Below, piece by piece: positions 7,795 to 16,416 of a stretch of 32,838 bases of DNA. Position 1 is the stretch's first letter; each line of letters opens with the position of its first letter. Under the pieces are notes generated by a model. That model did no database searches. It was not told the DNA's origin and saw only the letters and a program-made list of their open reading frames with translations. The position numbers and the translations under genes are program-made. Origin of the DNA: Sandaracinaceae bacterium (GTDB lineage Bacteria; Myxococcota_A; Polyangia; Polyangiales; Sandaracinaceae). The stretch spans positions 1 to 32,838 of the forward strand of contig JANWYL010000003.1 of assembly GCA_025056955.1 (NCBI GenBank). The letters run 5' to 3'.

Positions 7795-9604
7795 ATTTTC
7801 TTTTTTTTCAATCGCTCTTTGTTTTGTTTTCTGGCCTGGCCGAGGGCGAGCCCAACCTGAGGCATGTGGAAGCGACTCGCTTGATGAGTGTGTAAAAAAC
7901 GGGGAAAGGCTCGTTGAAAGCGATCTGCCCAAAGCGGTCGAGATGTTTCGGTATGCCTGTAACCGCAGCCATCCGCAGGGTTGCCTTTGGCTTGGCCTCC
8001 TTTTTGTTGAGGGCCGCGGAGTGCGTCGTGAACCCGAGCGGGCAGCGATTTTTTTTGAGACAAGCTGCACGCAGGGGGAAGCGAGTGCCTGCTTTGAGCT
8101 TGCAAAGCTTTTGGCCAGCGGAGAAGGCGGAAAGCTCGATCGGGGAAGGGCAGAACATCTCCTGAGAGAATCCTGCGATCGAGGGGTTGGAGCTGCCTGT
8201 GTTGAGCTTGCGCGCCATTTGGAGGAAGGAAGAAGCGCCGGTCGCAGCCAAGCAGAAGCGCTTTTGGAATCTGCATGCGCCAAAAGGCTCCCAGAACCTT
8301 GCGCCGCGCTGGGCCGCTTGCGGCTGAAGTCAAAACCAGATGAGGCCCGTGATCTTCTCGATCGCGCATGCCGTGGGGGCTCGCTTGATGCCTGCGTGAC
8401 CCTTGCAAAGGCGATTGAAGAAGGCCTCGGAGCTCCCTCTGCGCCCGAGCAGGCAGCTCCCCTTTTTGAGCGGGCATGTCAAGGCCGTCACGCAGAAGCC
8501 TGCAACGCTTTGGGCACGCTCTTTGAAGACGGCCGCGGCGTTTCGCGCGATCTCGACCGTGCCTTTGCCCTCTACCGCCAGGCTTGCGCCCTCGATTTTG
8601 CGCTTGGCTGTAACAACGTGGCCCGCTTTCTCGAGCAAGGGATTGGGGTTACAGCCAATCCGCGGGCTGCAGCAGAACTCTACCGCAGGGCCTGCGAGGC
8701 AGGTGCAAAGGTTTCGTGCACAAACTTGGGCGCAATGCTTGAAGAAGGCGCGCCAGGCCTTGAGCGCGACCCCGAACGCGCAGAAGCCCTGCACCGGGAA
8801 GCCTGTGAAGCGGGCATTCCGCTCGGCTGCTATCACCTCGCCTTGCGCCTTGACGATCCCGCTCGACCAGTTGCCGAGAGGCGCCGGGCCATCGATCTTT
8901 TTAGAAGCGCCTGCAGTGCATCCATTGCGAGCGCTTGCACGGCGCTTGGATCGAACTACGAACGCGGCCGCGGTTTGCGCCAAGACCTCAACGAAGCAGC
9001 CCGCTTTTACGCCCTGGGGTGTCGAGGAGGGGACCACATCGCTTGCGTCAATCTCGGAATCCTTCGCGAGGAAGGGCAGCCCCCGAACCCCGGAGAGGCT
9101 GCCAAGCTCTATGAACACGCATGCCAAAACGGCGAAGTGGCAGGCTGCACCCGCTTGGGGCTCCTCCTTCAAAGCGGAAATGGTGTTCCCCAAAATGCGG
9201 AGCGCGCTTTCACCCTTTTGAGCCAGGCCTGCGAAAGGAATGACCTTCGGGCGTGTAACGGCTTGGGTTACGCGTACGAGAGGGGCCTCGGAACGGGCGT
9301 TGACCTTGCCCAGGCCCGCACCCTCTACCGGAGGGCCTGCGAAGGTGGGATGTTGAGGGGATGCTCGAATTTGGGAGCGCTCCTCCTAAAGGGCGATCCC
9401 ACAACTCCCCCCGACCCCACCCAAGCAGCCCAGCTTTTTGAGCGCGCTTGTCAGGGTCGGGCCGCAATCGGCTGCGCCAACCTTGCTGCCCTTTATGAGA
9501 GCGGGACTGGCGTTCCCCGCGATCCCGAGCGGGCCAAAGCCCTTCGCCGTGAGGCCTGTTCCCTCGGCCACAGCCGCTCCTGCCCATCATCTGGTGAAAA
9601 GTGA
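7787..9604 (+). CDS. Secreted cysteine-rich Sel1-repeat protein (Hcp-like)
   Basis: A 605-residue protein from the preferred ATG. A signal peptide (MKQFSFFSIALCFVFWPG, probable cleavage after GRA) is followed by about 15 Sel1-type TPR-like repeats of about 36 residues. Each repeat follows the pattern A..LYRRACEGG...AC..LG..YE.G.GV.RD..RA. Almost every repeat carries a pair of cysteines in the helix-turn (AC...GC/AC), as in the disulphide-locked Helicobacter cysteine-rich Hcp proteins. This fits an oxidising periplasmic or extracellular location. Sel1 repeats form superhelical protein-binding scaffolds; no catalytic domain is visible. A longer start (ATG 7739, or further back to 7667) is possible. 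It sits between a peptidoglycan hydrolase and other envelope genes. The binding partner is unknown. Confidence 0.88.
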   Translation: MKQFSFFSIALCFVFWPGRGRAQPEACGSDSLDECVKNGERLVESDLPKAVEMFRYACNRSHPQGCLWLGLLFVEGRGVRREPERAAIFFETSCTQGEASACFELAKLLASGEGGKLDRGRAEHLLRESCDRGVGAACVELARHLEEGRSAGRSQAEALLESACAKRLPEPCAALGRLRLKSKPDEARDLLDRACRGGSLDACVTLAKAIEEGLGAPSAPEQAAPLFERACQGRHAEACNALGTLFEDGRGVSRDLDRAFALYRQACALDFALGCNNVARFLEQGIGVTANPRAAAELYRRACEAGAKVSCTNLGAMLEEGAPGLERDPERAEALHREACEAGIPLGCYHLALRLDDPARPVAERRRAIDLFRSACSASIASACTALGSNYERGRGLRQDLNEAARFYALGCRGGDHIACVNLGILREEGQPPNPGEAAKLYEHACQNGEVAGCTRLGLLLQSGNGVPQNAERAFTLLSQACERNDLRACNGLGYAYERGLGTGVDLAQARTLYRRACEGGMLRGCSNLGALLLKGDPTTPPDPTQAAQLFERACQGRAAIGCANLAALYESGTGVPRDPERAKALRREACSLGHSRSCPSSGEK

Positions 9605-9653
9605 AATACCAAGCACCTCAAAAACAAGCATCACCAAATACCTTCACCAACCA

Positions 9654-10457
9654 ATGTCCTCACGTTCACCTTCAGTTGCACCTTTGCCTCAAGAATCCGA
9701 TGGCTGGAAATCCCAGGTACAATCCCTCCTCGCGCTTTGCAATCACCCGCTGCTCCGTGAGTTGAACTATCCCTTAACCCTTCTTTCAACCCTCTCCCAT
9801 CCTCCAAGTGTTGAAGACATCGACACCCTCTTTTCCCCACTCGCCCGCGTTCGCTTCATCCTCCAACACCCATCTTCTCCAAGACCCAAAAATCCAGCCC
9901 AAAGCTATGACGGCTTGATCACCCTCTGCGCTTCTGTTCCAACTCGCCCCTATTCCCTTCATGACTTGGCCAATGCCATGATTTGGTGCATCTACCCAAA
10001 GGCCAAGCGCTCCCTGCACAAGCGTCAGTTTGAAGTCCTTGTCCTCGATGCACAAAAGGAGGGGAGGGTTTTCCCCACCCGCCGCTCGAGGCTTCGCGAT
10101 CTTCTCACCATGTTTGATGAGGGCGGTGCCATCTTGCGCCTCGATCCCCTCCCTTCCATTCAAACACCCATTCGATCTTCTGAGGAGCTCTCCTCGATAA
10201 TCAACCAACTATCCAAAGAGCTTTTCCTTTTTGGCCACGCGATTGTCGAACACCTGGTGCTTTCACCAAACTTCCTCCCCTCCATTCGTGTGAAGGTGCT
10301 GCTTGTGCCGGGGGTGGCTTGCGACCTCGACACCTATCTTGCCAATCTTTTTGCATCTGAAGATGCAGTTCTGCGTGAAGCCATGGAGCTCCCAAGCCTT
10401 CGCCTCGGTGATCTCGCCCAGTGCCAGGAATCTCGTGGAATTGGCCTTGGCTTTTGA
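9654..10457 (+). CDS. DUF3025-like protein
   Basis: A 267-residue protein. It contains DLANAMIWCIYPKAKRSLHKRQF (about residues 104-126), then RLRDLLTMFDEGGAIL (about 146-161) and LFGHAIVEHL (about 195). These three blocks match my memory of the DUF3025 family, which has N-A-x-x-W near FPxxK, a DExG motif and FGHAxxE. The family is widespread in proteobacteria and has no established function. There is no signal peptide, so it is probably cytosolic. The frame extends back into the Sel1 gene to 9438, but ATG 9654 removes the overlap. No Shine-Dalgarno sequence precedes it; AATACC at 9637-9642 could be a -10 element for a nearly leaderless message. The family call comes from recall and should be checked by profile search. 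Confidence 0.78.
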   Translation: MSSRSPSVAPLPQESDGWKSQVQSLLALCNHPLLRELNYPLTLLSTLSHPPSVEDIDTLFSPLARVRFILQHPSSPRPKNPAQSYDGLITLCASVPTRPYSLHDLANAMIWCIYPKAKRSLHKRQFEVLVLDAQKEGRVFPTRRSRLRDLLTMFDEGGAILRLDPLPSIQTPIRSSEELSSIINQLSKELFLFGHAIVEHLVLSPNFLPSIRVKVLLVPGVACDLDTYLANLFASEDAVLREAMELPSLRLGDLAQCQESRGIGLGF

Positions 10458-10521
10458 GTTTTGCTAGAGCCTTTGAGCTCATGGGAAAAGCGCGCTCAAC
10501 TGGATCAACCGAAAGGATGCC

Positions 10522-12084
10522 TTGGGCCTTCGCATGCCTTTTCTGAAAAGATGGGTGCTTCGATTGGTTGTGGCCCTTGGAGGCCTTTCTTTTGGCTGCG
10601 GGAGCAAAGAAAGCACTTCGCCAGATGCCTTTTCCCCTCCCCCTGATGCATTTGTGTCCAAGGCCCCACCTCCTCCTTCAGGTCCTCCCAAGCGCATCTA
10701 TGTCAAGCGCTTCCTCGCGCGCGTGTTTGCGGCACCCGATCCCAAGGCCAGTCGCATTGGATACCTCCGCGCAGGTTCTGTGCATCAAGCCAAAACGAGC
10801 GAGCCGGTTGGTCACGAGGGCTGCCGGGGTGGTTGGTATGAGCTTGAAGTGGGGGGCTTTGTGTGCAGTGGGCGGGAGGTGATCGCCTTCGAAGGCCGAA
10901 AGCTGCCTGAACGCCCTCCATCGCAGCCCGATTTATCCAGCGAGCTTCCCTACCGATACGCCAGGGTTCGCCGCGATTTTCTTCCCCTCTATCGGCGCAT
11001 TCCCACCTCTGAAGAAGCCGCCCGTTACGAAAGCTTCCGGCAGCCCCTTCCGCCTCCTGATCCAACGCAGCAGGGGGCTCCAAGCGGCACCTCTTCTCCA
11101 CCTCTTCCCGAAGAGCCAGACCCCATGGAGTACATCGTCCCAACCCTTTCAGCCCTCAAGGGCAAGCGCAACGAGCTTGTTCTCCGGCGCGTTCTTCGCG
11201 GCTTCATCCTGGCAATCGATCGCGAGATCGAATCCTCGAATGGACGTCGCTATTGGAAAACCCTCGCAAACGAGTACCTCTCTTATAACGGCATCGAAAG
11301 CCCAAGAAAAGAAGCCTTTATCAGTGAGGGCTATTTTCGCGGTGTGGTCTTGCTTCCAGAAGGCGAAGGGCCTGGGGATTTTGGGCATATCCACCTTCCC
11401 CCCCCGGTTGGCTTCGTGATGTCCTCGAATGCCTCGGCCTATCGCCGCGATGGGAAGGGGCACCTTCAACGCCTGCGGGGCCCAGGGTATCGCGCGCCCA
11501 TTTCCATTGCAGGAGAACACGAAATCAACGGAGTGCGTTACTACGAAAGCCGAGATGGACTCCTCTTTCGGACAAGCGATGTGAGGGCCATTCCCCTCGC
11601 CACTCAGCTCCCTCAAGGGGTTGGGCCAAATGACCAGTGGATCGACATCGATCTTTCCCTCCAAAGCCTTGTGGCTTACGATGGGCTTAAGCCTGTTTTC
11701 GTCACGCTCGTCTCAAGCGGCAGGGTCCGTGACCCCATGGATCCACTGCGTGATTTTCGAACGCCAACTGGCCTCTTTCGGATTGCGAGCAAGCACATCA
11801 CCCACACGATGGATGGCGATCACGCAACCGATGGCCCTTACGCCATTCAGGAAGTCCCCTACGTCATGTATTTCCAGCTCGCCAATGCCCTCCACAGCGC
11901 CTTCTGGCACAACCGCTTTGGCCGCCCCCGTTCTCACGGCTGCGTGAACCTTTCCCCCCGAGACGCACAGTGGCTCTTCCACTGGGCAGGGCCCCGCCTG
12001 CCTCCAGGATGGCATGGGGCCTACCCGCACGAAAGCAACCCTTCCGCATGGGTTTACGTCCACGGCGAAACCCCAGAAGGCTGA
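10522..12084 (+). CDS. Lipoprotein L,D-transpeptidase with SH3-like domain
   Basis: A 520-residue protein. The signal peptide ends in the lipobox LSFGC (Cys26), then a Ser/Pro-rich linker leads to an SH3-like domain (about residues 57-125, ending [13 protein letters not shown]). A long middle region precedes a YkuD L,D-transpeptidase domain (about 370-510). The catalytic motif SHGCVNL has Cys474 and His472, and TPTGLFRI is the conserved upstream block. YkuD enzymes make 3-3 cross-links in peptidoglycan or attach proteins to it. The start is TTG 10522, with AAAGGA 4-5 bases upstream; ATG 10534 is an alternative that keeps the signal peptide. It is separated from the M23 peptidase by two genes on the same strand, making this an envelope-remodelling block. 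Confidence 0.9.
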   Translation: MGLRMPFLKRWVLRLVVALGGLSFGCGSKESTSPDAFSPPPDAFVSKAPPPPSGPPKRIYVKRFLARVFAAPDPKASRIGYLRAGSVHQAKTSEPVGHEGCRGGWYELEVGGFVCSGREVIAFEGRKLPERPPSQPDLSSELPYRYARVRRDFLPLYRRIPTSEEAARYESFRQPLPPPDPTQQGAPSGTSSPPLPEEPDPMEYIVPTLSALKGKRNELVLRRVLRGFILAIDREIESSNGRRYWKTLANEYLSYNGIESPRKEAFISEGYFRGVVLLPEGEGPGDFGHIHLPPPVGFVMSSNASAYRRDGKGHLQRLRGPGYRAPISIAGEHEINGVRYYESRDGLLFRTSDVRAIPLATQLPQGVGPNDQWIDIDLSLQSLVAYDGLKPVFVTLVSSGRVRDPMDPLRDFRTPTGLFRIASKHITHTMDGDHATDGPYAIQEVPYVMYFQLANALHSAFWHNRFGRPRSHGCVNLSPRDAQWLFHWAGPRLPPGWHGAYPHESNPSAWVYVHGETPEG

Positions 12085-12115
12085 AGCCTTCCTCTGTGGT
12101 AGAAGGCATAGAGCC

Positions 12116-13036
12116 ATGGTTGAAAAGGTCCAAAAAATCTGGATGGATGGAAGCTTCGTCGATTGGGACAAGGCCACGGTCCACATTCTCACCCACACCT
12201 TGCACTACGGCGTTGGTGTGTTTGAAGGCATCCGATGTTACGAAACCCACGATGGCCGAAGCGCTGTTTTCCGCCTGAGGGAACACATCCGCCGCCTCTT
12301 TGACTCGGCGAAAATCTGCTCGATGTCCATTCCATTCACCCAAGAAGAAATCATCGAGGCGTGCCTTGAGACGATTCGCATCAATAAGCTCCGCGAGTGC
12401 TACATCCGCCCAATCGCTTTTATGGGAGACGGCGCGATGGGCCTTGGGGCGGTCAACCCCACCCGCATCGCCGTGATCGTCTGGAAGTGGGGAGCCTACT
12501 TGGGTGAAGAAGCCCTCCAAAAGGGAATTCGGGCCAAGGTGAGTTCTTTCACGCGACCTGGCCTCAACATGCTCATGTCGAAGGGCAAGGTGGTCGGCCA
12601 TTACGTGAATTCGGTCCTCGCCAAGCGTGAAGCCATTGCCTGTGGATACCAAGAGGCGATTCTGCTCGATGCCCAGGGGAAGGTTGCAGAAGCATCTGGC
12701 GAAAACATCTTTCTGGTGCGCGAGGGAGTCGTCCACACCCCTCCTCTTGGAAGCCCCATTCTTGCAGGGGTCACTCGCGATTCCCTCATCACCATTCTCA
12801 AAGAAGACCTCGGTATCCCCCTCGTCGAGCGGGAGATTGCGAGAGACGAACTCTACGTTGCTGACGAGATTTTTCTGTGCGGAACTGCCGCTGAGGTCAC
12901 GCCTGTGCGCGAGGTCGACGAGCGCCGGATTGGAGAAGGCTCCCGTGGCCCCATCACCAAACGCCTCCAAGATCGCTACTTTGAAATCGTGCGCGGTATT
13001 CGGCCCTTGCGCCCGGAATGGCTGACTTACGTTTAG
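12116..13036 (+). CDS. ilvE: Branched-chain amino acid aminotransferase
   Basis: A 306-residue fold-type IV PLP aminotransferase that interconverts leucine, isoleucine and valine with their 2-oxo acids, using glutamate/2-oxoglutarate. Typical blocks include [16 protein letters not shown] near the N-terminus, the PLP lysine in [12 protein letters not shown] (Lys158 by alignment from memory with E. coli IlvE), [10 protein letters not shown], and the C-terminal [16 protein letters not shown] and GPITKRLQ. The frame runs back to 12014, but ATG 12116 has AGAAGG 10 bases upstream and gives the normal length. It lies 31 bases after the L,D-transpeptidase gene and just before a tRNA gene. D-amino-acid transaminase relatives share the fold, but the C-terminal blocks favour IlvE. 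Confidence 0.95.
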   Translation: MVEKVQKIWMDGSFVDWDKATVHILTHTLHYGVGVFEGIRCYETHDGRSAVFRLREHIRRLFDSAKICSMSIPFTQEEIIEACLETIRINKLRECYIRPIAFMGDGAMGLGAVNPTRIAVIVWKWGAYLGEEALQKGIRAKVSSFTRPGLNMLMSKGKVVGHYVNSVLAKREAIACGYQEAILLDAQGKVAEASGENIFLVREGVVHTPPLGSPILAGVTRDSLITILKEDLGIPLVEREIARDELYVADEIFLCGTAAEVTPVREVDERRIGEGSRGPITKRLQDRYFEIVRGIRPLRPEWLTYV

Positions 13037-13083
13037 CCACACAAGGGACTGGACAAAGGCCAAATCCGTGGAAGAATTGAAGT

Positions 13084-13157
13084 GGGCCCATAGCTCAATC
13101 GGTGAGAGCTCCCCGCTCATAACGGGGCGAGTCTCGGTTCGAGTCCGGGTGGGCCCA
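13084..13157 (+). tRNA. tRNA with anticodon CAT (Ile2 or elongator Met)
   Basis: A complete 74-base cloverleaf. The 7-bp acceptor stem is GGGCCCA/TGGGCCC, the D stem GCTC/GAGC, and the anticodon stem CCCCG/CGGGG with loop CTCATAA. The T stem is CTCGG/CCGGG (one T-G wobble) with loop TTCGAGT. The discriminator is A, and no CCA is encoded because TTT follows. The anticodon is CAT. The first acceptor pair is G-C, so it is not a typical initiator tRNA. Whether it is elongator Met or the TilS-modified Ile2 cannot be settled by eye. It lies between ilvE and the zinc-ribbon gene and may be co-transcribed. Confidence 0.93.
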
Positions 13158-13186
13158 TTTCATGCCCAAAAGAGTGTGAGGACACT

Positions 13187-13924
13187 GTGAGCGATGCCTT
13201 ATATGCGCTCTTTGAGCTTGTGCGAATCGATGAAAGCGCCCGCGCAATCGATGAGAAGCTTCGCAAAATTCCCCAAGCGGTTGAAAGCGAGCGGAATGCG
13301 ATAAGGCGCCTTGAGGCCCTGGTAAACCAACAGCGGAAGGCCCTTGAAGAAGCGGAGCGGCTCTTAAAAGAGCAAGAGCAGGAGGTCGCGGCCCGAAACG
13401 AAGCCTTGGGGAAGGCCAAGTCCCGCTCGGGCCGAGCGCAAACGCTTAAGGAATTCGAGGCATCTGAACGCGAAATCGAATATGCGAGAAAAGCCCTTAG
13501 AGAGGCAGAAAACCATCGGGATGCCCTAAGGGAGCGCGTTCAAAAAATGCGTGAGGCGCTTTCCAAGGCCGAAGAAGAGCTCAAAAAAAGCCAAAACGAG
13601 CTTGCAAAGCGCGAATCCGCCCTTTCAAGCGAGATCGATTCCTTGCGCAAACAATACGAGCACATCACCAATGGCCGCGACAAGTGGCTTTCCATGATCC
13701 CTCAAGAAGTGCTGCGCATCTACGAGCGCGTTTCAAAGGCGCGCGTTCCGGCCATGGTTGAAATCAAAAACGGGGCCTGTAGTGCCTGCCAAATGGAAAT
13801 CCCCCCTCCTCGCTTTCTTCAAGCCCAAAGGCGCGAAGTGGTCCAGTGCCCGAATTGCCATCGCTTTGTCTATTTAAGGGAGGCCCTTGAACGCCTTGAG
13901 CCCTTCGAAGACGATGGAGAATGA
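13187..13924 (+). CDS. Coiled-coil protein with C-terminal C4 zinc ribbon (CT398/YbgI-neighbour type)
   Basis: A 245-residue protein. Residues 10-165 are a long charged helical coiled coil rich in Glu, Lys, Arg and Ala. The C-terminus has a zinc ribbon with CSAC (Cys198, Cys201) and CPNC (Cys221, Cys224), separated by IPPPRFLQAQRRE, as in the zf-RING_7 family represented by chlamydial CT398. CT398 has been linked to sigma54 and type III secretion in Chlamydia, but the role of the wider family is not established. The start is GTG 13187 with GAGG six or so bases upstream. It follows the tRNA by 29 bases, and its stop overlaps the next ATG (ATGA at 13921-13924), suggesting translational coupling with the LamG lipoprotein gene. 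Confidence 0.9.
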   Translation: MSDALYALFELVRIDESARAIDEKLRKIPQAVESERNAIRRLEALVNQQRKALEEAERLLKEQEQEVAARNEALGKAKSRSGRAQTLKEFEASEREIEYARKALREAENHRDALRERVQKMREALSKAEEELKKSQNELAKRESALSSEIDSLRKQYEHITNGRDKWLSMIPQEVLRIYERVSKARVPAMVEIKNGACSACQMEIPPPRFLQAQRREVVQCPNCHRFVYLREALERLEPFEDDGE

Positions 13925-15070
13925 TGAGGGATTCGAGGGATGTGGCAAAGAAGGGAATTGGCTTTTGCGTCTTTGGCTTGGTATTTTTGCTCAATGCCTG
14001 CTTGATCGATCGCGGCCCCCTCCCAATACGCCCCGATCCTTCAAACGACACTGGAATTGATGCGTTCTCTTCTGATCGCGCCCTTCATCCCGATCTTTCT
14101 CCCAACGATGTCGTTGATGTCATTCCAAAAAGCGATGCCTTCTCAGGCGACGGGGAGGGCGAAGATGCTCCTTCAGGCGATACCTCAGTGGACGATGCCT
14201 CGATTGACGCAAGCCCCGACACAGCCCCAAGCGTCTATGTTGACGCAGGCCTTGACGCAGGAATCGATGCAGGTCAGGACGCAGGCATAGCTGATGCCAG
14301 AACCGATACAGGTCAAGACGCAGGCACCGATGCAGGCCAAGACGCAGGCACCGATGCAGGCCAAGACGCAGGCACCGATGCAGGCCAAGACGCACGCATC
14401 GATGCAAGTCAAGACGCACGGCACAGCTGATACCGGAATCGACGCCCCTCGAGATGCCTTTCTCGATGCCTGCGATTTTTTGATGTGTGGTCTGATCGCT
14501 TATTATCCATTCGACCCCGACCGCCCCCTCGAAGATAGAAGCGGAAACGGCCATCGCCTTACTCCAACAGATGATGTGAGCTTTTCTTCTGGGATCGCAC
14601 GCTTTAATGGCGGCCGTCTTTCGGGAGCGAGCCCCCTGCGCCTCAACCAAACCCGAAGCATCGCCCTGTGGGTGCGGCCAAGGATGATGGTAGGGGGTGG
14701 AGCACGCATGGGCCTTGTGGACAAGGAAAGGGCATTTGGGTTGTTCATATATGAAGGCCAAGCGCCTGAATGCCGTGGGTTTGGAATTGAAGGCGTCCGC
14801 GCAAGTGATGCGGGAGTGGAGGTCGGTCGTTGGACCCACCTCGCCTGCGTTCGGGAAGATGGGAGGCTTTGCATCTATGTAGGCGGGGCTCAGCAGCGTT
14901 GCCAATCGACTTCCTCTGATCCTCCATCCTCAATGCATCAACTCTTCCTTGGCCAAGATTCACCCGATGGAGGTGACGCTTTTTTTGGCGATCTCGACGA
15001 AGTCCGGCTTTACGACCGGCCCCTCTCTGCAGGTGAGATTGGAGAGATGGCCACGCGCCCCCCTCCTTAG
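13921..15070 (+). pseudogene. LamG-domain lipoprotein gene broken by a one-base frameshift
   Basis: Two reading frames make one protein. The first (13921-14430) encodes a lipoprotein signal (LVFLLNAC, Cys at about residue 27) and an Asp/Ala/Gly-rich linker with DAGxDAGQ repeats, then stops at TGA 14428-14430. The second frame carries on with GTADTGIDAPRDAFLDACD, the same kind of linker, and a concanavalin-like LamG domain (GLIAYYPFD, SGNGH, IALWVRP, then DLDEVRLYDRPLSAGEI) to the stop at 15068-15070. The frames join at about 14419, where GACGCACGGCAC has one extra C compared with GACGCAGGC in earlier repeats. Removing it restores a protein of about 380 residues. The cause may be a real mutation or a sequence error in a repeat. 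The start is ATG 13921 or 13924, with GGAGA just upstream. LamG lipoproteins often bind surface glycans or proteins. Confidence 0.85.
14302..14421 (+). repeat. Five 24-bp tandem repeat units encoding TDAGQDAG-type octapeptides
   Basis: The units start at 14302, 14326, 14350, 14374 and 14398. Units two and three (14326-14373) are identical; units one, four and five differ by a few bases. Because 24 is divisible by three, changes in copy number would lengthen or shorten the linker without shifting frame. Less regular versions of the same repeat extend upstream to about 14240. Confidence 0.85.
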
Positions 15071-15126
15071 TTTCCCTTGCCCACAAAAAAGAGATCGGCT
15101 AGGACGAGGCGCCACAGGCAAGGGCG

Positions 15127-16416
15127 ATGAGTGCCTCGACGCGAATCCGCGCTGTAAAGGGCATGCACGACGTGCTTCCCCAGGCGATGGCCAGGTGGAA
15201 GCGGGTGGAGGCGCTTTTTCGCGATCTCGCCGAGCGCCATGGGTATGCCGAAATCCGCACCCCCCTCGTTGAGCCCACATCCCTCTTTGTGCGCTCGATC
15301 GGCGAAAGCACGGACATCGTCGGAAAAGAAATGTATAGCTTCGTCGATAAGGGCGAAGACTCCCTCACCCTTCGTCCCGAAGGCACAGCCTCGGCCGTTC
15401 GGGCCTATATCGAGCACGAAATCCACGCCCAAGAAGCCGTCACCAAATGGTACTACATCGGACCCATGTTTCGGCGCGAGCGCCCGGCCAGAGGGCGATA
15501 CCGCCAGTTTTGGCAAGCCGGCATCGAATGCTTTGGCGATCCAGGTCCCTATAGCGACGCCGAGGCGATTGCCCTTTTGGTCGAGGTATTGCGCGCAATT
15601 GGCCTCTCAGAGCTCGAGGTCGTCGTGAATTCAATTGGCTCTCGATCAAGCAAAGAGCGCTATCGCCAGGCCCTCGTTGAATTCCTCAAGCCCCACAAGG
15701 AGGCCCTCTCCCTTGAAAGCCAAAGGCGCCTTGAGACCAATCCCCTCCGCATCCTCGACTCCAAAGACCCAAAGGACCAAGCGATTTGCAAAAATGCTCC
15801 TGCGATTTTGGATTTTCTTTCTGAACAAGATCGGGCGCATTTTGAAAGCCTTTGCGAGCTTCTGGCACGCCTTGGCATCGAAAGCCGCGTGGACCCCCAC
15901 CTGGTCCGAGGCCTCGACTACTATTCCCGAACCCTTTTTGAAGTGCGGGGCAAGGGTGGTGAACTCGGTGCGCAAAATGCGCTCGCCGGAGGCGGTCGCT
16001 ACGACGAACTGGTGGAGGCACTCGGTGGGCCGCCAACTCCAGCGATTGGCTTTGCCATGGGAATCGAGCGCATCCTTTTGGCATGCGAAAACACGCAAGA
16101 AGGGCCATCCCTCGATGTGTGGGTTGCAACCCCAGACCCCTCCCTTCTCCCCTGCGTCCTTGAGCTTCTCACCCTTCTCCGCCGCGACGGAATCCGGGCA
16201 GATGCCGATCTCAGAGGCACTTCGCTTCGAAGCCAGCTGCGCCGGGCCCAAAAAAAAGGAGTTCCCTTTGTCCTTTTGCTCGGTCCAGAGGAAGAAGCCA
16301 AATCCACCTTTCGCCTCAAAGACATGGAAGGCCACAGCGAAGAAGAAATTCCGCAAAGCGCTCTTTTTTTTGAGCTCAAGCGCAGGCTTCCAAAGCGCTC
16401 TCCTTCCGCCCTCTAG
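15127..16416 (+). CDS. hisS: Histidyl-tRNA synthetase
   Basis: A 429-residue class II synthetase that charges tRNA-His; length and layout are normal. Visible signatures are the N-terminal RAVKGMHDVLP, motif 2 in GPMFRRERPARGRYRQFWQ, histidine-binding LVRGLDYYSRTLFE and ALAGGGRYDELVEALGG, and motif 3 in AIGFAMGIERILL. The C-terminal anticodon-binding domain runs from about residue 335 (DVWVATPDPSLLP) to the end. The start ATG 15127 has AAGGG close upstream. It lies 56 bases after the LamG gene, and its 3' end probably overlaps the next gene's start. It is cytosolic and essential. Nothing is odd in the catalytic motifs. Confidence 0.97.
   Translation: MSASTRIRAVKGMHDVLPQAMARWKRVEALFRDLAERHGYAEIRTPLVEPTSLFVRSIGESTDIVGKEMYSFVDKGEDSLTLRPEGTASAVRAYIEHEIHAQEAVTKWYYIGPMFRRERPARGRYRQFWQAGIECFGDPGPYSDAEAIALLVEVLRAIGLSELEVVVNSIGSRSSKERYRQALVEFLKPHKEALSLESQRRLETNPLRILDSKDPKDQAICKNAPAILDFLSEQDRAHFESLCELLARLGIESRVDPHLVRGLDYYSRTLFEVRGKGGELGAQNALAGGGRYDELVEALGGPPTPAIGFAMGIERILLACENTQEGPSLDVWVATPDPSLLPCVLELLTLLRRDGIRADADLRGTSLRSQLRRAQKKGVPFVLLLGPEEEAKSTFRLKDMEGHSEEEIPQSALFFELKRRLPKRSPSAL

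Noticed and set aside
8330-9221. Long open frames on both strands inside the Sel1 gene
   Set aside because: The regular repeats leave other frames open by period; only the Sel1 frame encodes a coherent repeat family.
11864-13120. 418-codon open frame antisense to the L,D-transpeptidase end and ilvE
   Set aside because: It runs through two well-supported genes and into the tRNA, with no recognisable domain; a coding shadow.
14302-14421. CRISPR array
   Set aside because: The repeats are contiguous with no spacers and encode an in-frame peptide repeat.
14120-14905. Antisense frame with CVLACIGA-type repeats across the minisatellite
   Set aside because: It is the reverse reading of the 24-bp repeat; there is no start signal or family match.
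15635-16369. Long N-terminal extension of the aromatic-repeat protein inside hisS
   Set aside because: It would overlap hisS by almost 800 bases and its residues look like out-of-frame hisS; the signal-like segment begins near 16400.
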